Assembly (NCBI RefSeq): GCF_025370875.1
Contig: NZ_JAMXFD010000014.1
Location: 1-64,000, forward strand
Source: Laspinema palackyanum D2c
GTDB taxonomy: Bacteria > Cyanobacteriota > Cyanobacteriia > Cyanobacteriales > Laspinemataceae
Length of the DNA: 64,000 nucleotides
Direction of reading: 5' to 3'
Position numbers and translations under genes: made by a program. This document shows positions 61,776-64,000 of this stretch, one piece after another (the stretch's first letter is position 1; the number at the start of each line of letters is the position of its first letter). Under the pieces are notes generated by a model. It was not told the DNA's origin. It saw only the letters and a list, made by a program, of their open reading frames with translations, and did not search any database.

Positions 61776-62684
61776 ATGCAAACTTATTCCCCGATCGCCC
61801 CCTTGGAGAACGCACCTGATCCCCAAACCCTAGGCGAAAACTTAAACCCTGTGGCACCGATTGAAATCACCTACTATACCGACCCCCTCTGTTCCTGGAG
61901 TTGGGCCGTGGAACCCCAGTGGCGACGCTTGCGCTACGAATTTGGCGATCGCCTGGTCTATCGTTACTCAATGGGAGGACTCCTCCGGGATTGGCAACAA
62001 TTTAGCGACCCCCTCAACCATATTTCCCGTCCCATACAGATGGGTCCAGTTTGGATCCAGGTGCGACACCTGACGGGAATGCCCATTGATGAGAAAATCT
62101 GGGTCAAGAACCCCCCGACTTCCTCCTATCCCGCTTGTATTGCGGTGAAAGCGGCCTCACAACAAGGCCCCGGCGTTGCAGAGTCCTATTTGCGGCGACT
62201 GCGCGAGGCGGTGATGTTAGAGGGCCGCAATATAGCTCAAAGGGAGATTCTGCTAGAATTGGGGGCGGAATTGAAGCCGGAACTCGGGTTTGATGGCGAT
62301 CGCTTTGCGCGGGATTTGGACCATCCCGATTCTGTAGAAGCATTCCGCCAGGACCTGAAAGAAATGCGCTATTGCGGGATTGCCCGGTTTCCCAGCATCA
62401 TGCTACGCCCGAACTCGGGACGATCGCTGCTGATGATGGGATATCGACCCTATTCCGTCCTGCGAGATGCCATCGCCCAAATTGCACCGGATCTCGAACC
62501 TGAGCGATCGGTCACCGATGCGATCGCATATCTCACCCATTGGGAAACCATCACCGTTCCCGAGCTGGCCGTTGCCCTTAATCTGAATATAGAAGCAGCA
62601 ACCATCCTGCTTGATGAAGCAGTCCACCGGGGACAACTGGAAAAAGCCGGGTTCCTGTATCGCAACACTGGGGGACCGGCTTAA
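61776..62684 (+). CDS. DsbA-like thioredoxin-fold protein
   Basis: 302 residues. A DsbA/FrnE-type fold starts at IEITYYTDPLCSWSWAVEPQ. The CSWS motif has a Cys at the nucleophile position but Ser where the second Cys would be, so it is not a disulfide exchange CxxC. Inserted helical domain: HLTGMPIDEKIWVKNPPTSS, YPACIAVKAASQQGPGVAES, YLRRLREAVMLEGRNIAQRE, ILLELGAELKPELGFDGDRF. The second half of the fold, YCGIARFPSIMLRPNSGRSL, has the cis-Pro region (FPS). A C-terminal helix-turn-helix-like end (ITVPELAVALNLNIEAATIL) is uncommon. Related proteins act in disulfide metabolism or as adaptors. Its stop overlaps the stop of the convergent phosphoesterase. Confidence 0.8.
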   Translation: MQTYSPIAPLENAPDPQTLGENLNPVAPIEITYYTDPLCSWSWAVEPQWRRLRYEFGDRLVYRYSMGGLLRDWQQFSDPLNHISRPIQMGPVWIQVRHLTGMPIDEKIWVKNPPTSSYPACIAVKAASQQGPGVAESYLRRLREAVMLEGRNIAQREILLELGAELKPELGFDGDRFARDLDHPDSVEAFRQDLKEMRYCGIARFPSIMLRPNSGRSLLMMGYRPYSVLRDAIAQIAPDLEPERSVTDAIAYLTHWETITVPELAVALNLNIEAATILLDEAVHRGQLEKAGFLYRNTGGPA

Positions 62685-64000
62685 ATCATAAACGCTTCCC
62701 CCTGGCGATCGTGCCATTGATGGTGAGTTCGTTCGGAAATCAGGGGTTGTATCCGCAACTTCAGGGGAGACCCCTCCAGGACATCAACACGCAAAAAGGA
62801 GTAGGGGCGCTCCTTATGGGAACCCCGACCCTTGCGCCCGAGAAACAATTTTGATCGGGCCACCAGGCGTTCCTCCTCACTTTCGGGGAACATCTCCTTT
62901 AAGTCCGAACCCTCCTCTCGCTGACGGCGCAAACTATATCCGCTACCGCCACAGACAATCCAATTAATATGGGAGTCTGCGTGTCCCGTATCTCCCGTTT
63001 GTAAATACTCCAGACAGTGAGCATGACCCGTCAGTACCAGGTCCACAAGGGGTCGTCCTTGGGTTTTGTCCCCCACTTCCTGCGCCACTTGATCTAAAAC
63101 CCACCGGAGTTGACGGCGAATGGCAAGGGTCTGACCTTGGTCCCATTTGGTTTCCTCGGTCACATAGGGGGGATGGTGGAAATACAGGATTCGTCCCCGC
63201 ACTTCCTCCGTGTTCCAAGAGTGAATCAGCCGTTGTTTGAACCAATTCAGTTGTTCAATATCGGTGACGGTGTTTTCATTGGATTCCAGTTGTTTCTCAA
63301 TATCGAGTTGCATTTCTTCGATCTGCTCTAACTTCGTTTCGAGATCATCGAGTTGCTCGGCATGATGGGGATTATCGGGGTTAAATTCTTTCGATCGCGT
63401 GGTGAGTTCGACCTCCTGCTGTTCCAATTCATCCCGGCGTTTTTCCAGCAATTGCCGGTATTGATGCCCTTCTTTGGTGTCAGGAAGGGGGGGTGGTTCA
63501 TTAAAGGTATTGGAGTCTAGGGCAAAAAAGTCGATGCCACCATAGCGAAAGGTATAATAGCGATTCGGTAATCGGGTAAACTCGCCGGGTTGATATCGTA
63601 AACAGCGTCCGGTGTCGGTTTGGGCGGTGTAATGGCGATCAAAATGAGCGCCGAGTTGGAAGTCGGGAATGTCCTTGAGGTAGTCGAGAAAGGCTCGGGC
63701 GTAAGCTTTACCTTGCTCAGAACCATGCCATCCCACATCGAGATTGAAGTGGCCTCGCAGCAGATGGCGCAAGGGTTGGGCCGCTTGGGCGATCGCCCCG
63801 TACAATAGGGGGATGTCGTAGTAATCGTGGTTACCCGGGACGGGGAGAATCGGCAGTTTGAACACCATTTTGTTGTAGGCAATGCGATCGGGATGTTCTC
63901 CACCTACGATAAATTCCCGATAGGGTTCGATGAAGTTTTGGGGGTAATATTCGCTAGAACCTACGAGATAAATCACATCGCCGGTATGGAGAATAAAGCG
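62681..64000 (-). CDS. Calcineurin-like metallophosphoesterase (5' end outside window)
   Basis: The frame is open to the window edge, starting RFILHTGDVIYLVGSSEYYP in the part visible, so the N-terminus with the first metal motif is missing. Visible motifs: GDVIYLVG (second motif), PVPGNHDYYDIPLLYGAIAQ (GNHD), YFHHPPYVTEETKWDQGQTL (late His) and DLVLTGHAHCLEYLQTGDTG (GHxH). Between GNHD and the late His is a coiled-coil insertion (about 80 residues; LEKRRDELEQQEVELTTRSK, LDDLETKLEQIEEMQLDIEK, QLESNENTVTDIEQLNWFKQ), unusual in the superfamily. Metallophosphoesterase of unknown substrate. Ends overlapping the stop of the DsbA-like gene by 4 bp. Confidence 0.88.
   Translation of the reverse strand, partial: RFILHTGDVIYLVGSSEYYPQNFIEPYREFIVGGEHPDRIAYNKMVFKLPILPVPGNHDYYDIPLLYGAIAQAAQPLRHLLRGHFNLDVGWHGSEQGKAYARAFLDYLKDIPDFQLGAHFDRHYTAQTDTGRCLRYQPGEFTRLPNRYYTFRYGGIDFFALDSNTFNEPPPLPDTKEGHQYRQLLEKRRDELEQQEVELTTRSKEFNPDNPHHAEQLDDLETKLEQIEEMQLDIEKQLESNENTVTDIEQLNWFKQRLIHSWNTEEVRGRILYFHHPPYVTEETKWDQGQTLAIRRQLRWVLDQVAQEVGDKTQGRPLVDLVLTGHAHCLEYLQTGDTGHADSHINWIVCGGSGYSLRRQREEGSDLKEMFPESEEERLVARSKLFLGRKGRGSHKERPYSFLRVDVLEGSPLKLRIQPLISERTHHQWHDRQGEAFMI

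Overview
The window comes from a filamentous-type cyanobacterium. It carries photosystem II genes psbD (D2) and psbC (CP43), the photosystem I assembly gene ycf4, the cyanobacterial CruP lycopene cyclase paralogue and a small PCP_red-domain protein. It also has many cyanobacteria-specific families (DUF4079, DUF1822, DUF4327, DUF1400, TIGR04168, DUF2887, Uma2). The octamer GCGATCGC (HIP1) is very frequent. The mix of Uma2/DUF2887 genes, WD40 kinases, CHAT proteases and dense palindromic interspersed repeats suggests an Oscillatoria/Laspinema-like genome; this is inference and the species cannot be named from the sequence alone.

Layout. 1-4.2 kb: glyQ, a DUF4079 membrane protein, a ComEC-like DNA-uptake channel and tRNA-Ser(CGA). 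4.2-7.5 kb: a decayed pentapeptide-repeat gene, an unknown protein, a DUF1822 protein with its sigma-like partner, and a BrnT-BrnA remnant. 7.6-14.5 kb: an accessory block with a 1426-residue YbjN/TPR/CHAT caspase-like protein, a small YbjN-like paralogue of its N-terminus, and two tandem Uma2 nucleases. 15.3-23.7 kb: a zinc-ribbon protein, rlmN, and a minus-strand run of adenylate cyclase, cruP, cNMP-binding histidine kinase, ketoacyl synthase and a cyclophilin lipoprotein. 24-28.3 kb: ycf4, psbD-psbC with a clear terminator, and the PCP_red protein. 28.2-34.4 kb: a metal-efflux RND pump with a very short adaptor, divergent from a response regulator/histidine kinase pair. 34.5-38.6 kb: a SWIM protein and an SNF2 helicase. 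39.3-47.3 kb: pnp, DUF4327, tpiA, folP, a stomatin-like protein and a DUF1400 hydrolase. 47.7-53 kb: a DUF2887 nuclease and its tail duplicate, a WD40 serine/threonine kinase, a two-repeat helical protein and tRNA-Ser(TGA). 53-64 kb: TIGR04168 phosphoesterase, nadA, TerB-like protein, M61 peptidase, Crp-type regulator, manganese catalase, a DsbA-like protein and a metallophosphoesterase cut by the window edge.

Functional links. The cyclase, the cNMP-binding kinase and the Crp-type regulator could form a cAMP signalling network. The RND pump faces the two-component pair as in cyanobacterial metal-resistance loci. The SNF2 and SWIM genes form a two-gene operon. The YbjN-CHAT protein and its small paralogue are the best candidate for an under-described system.

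Repeats. At least six families of non-coding palindromic elements fill most intergenic gaps. In two of them the stems change on both sides while pairing is kept. I see no transposase, CRISPR array, rRNA or prophage in the window.
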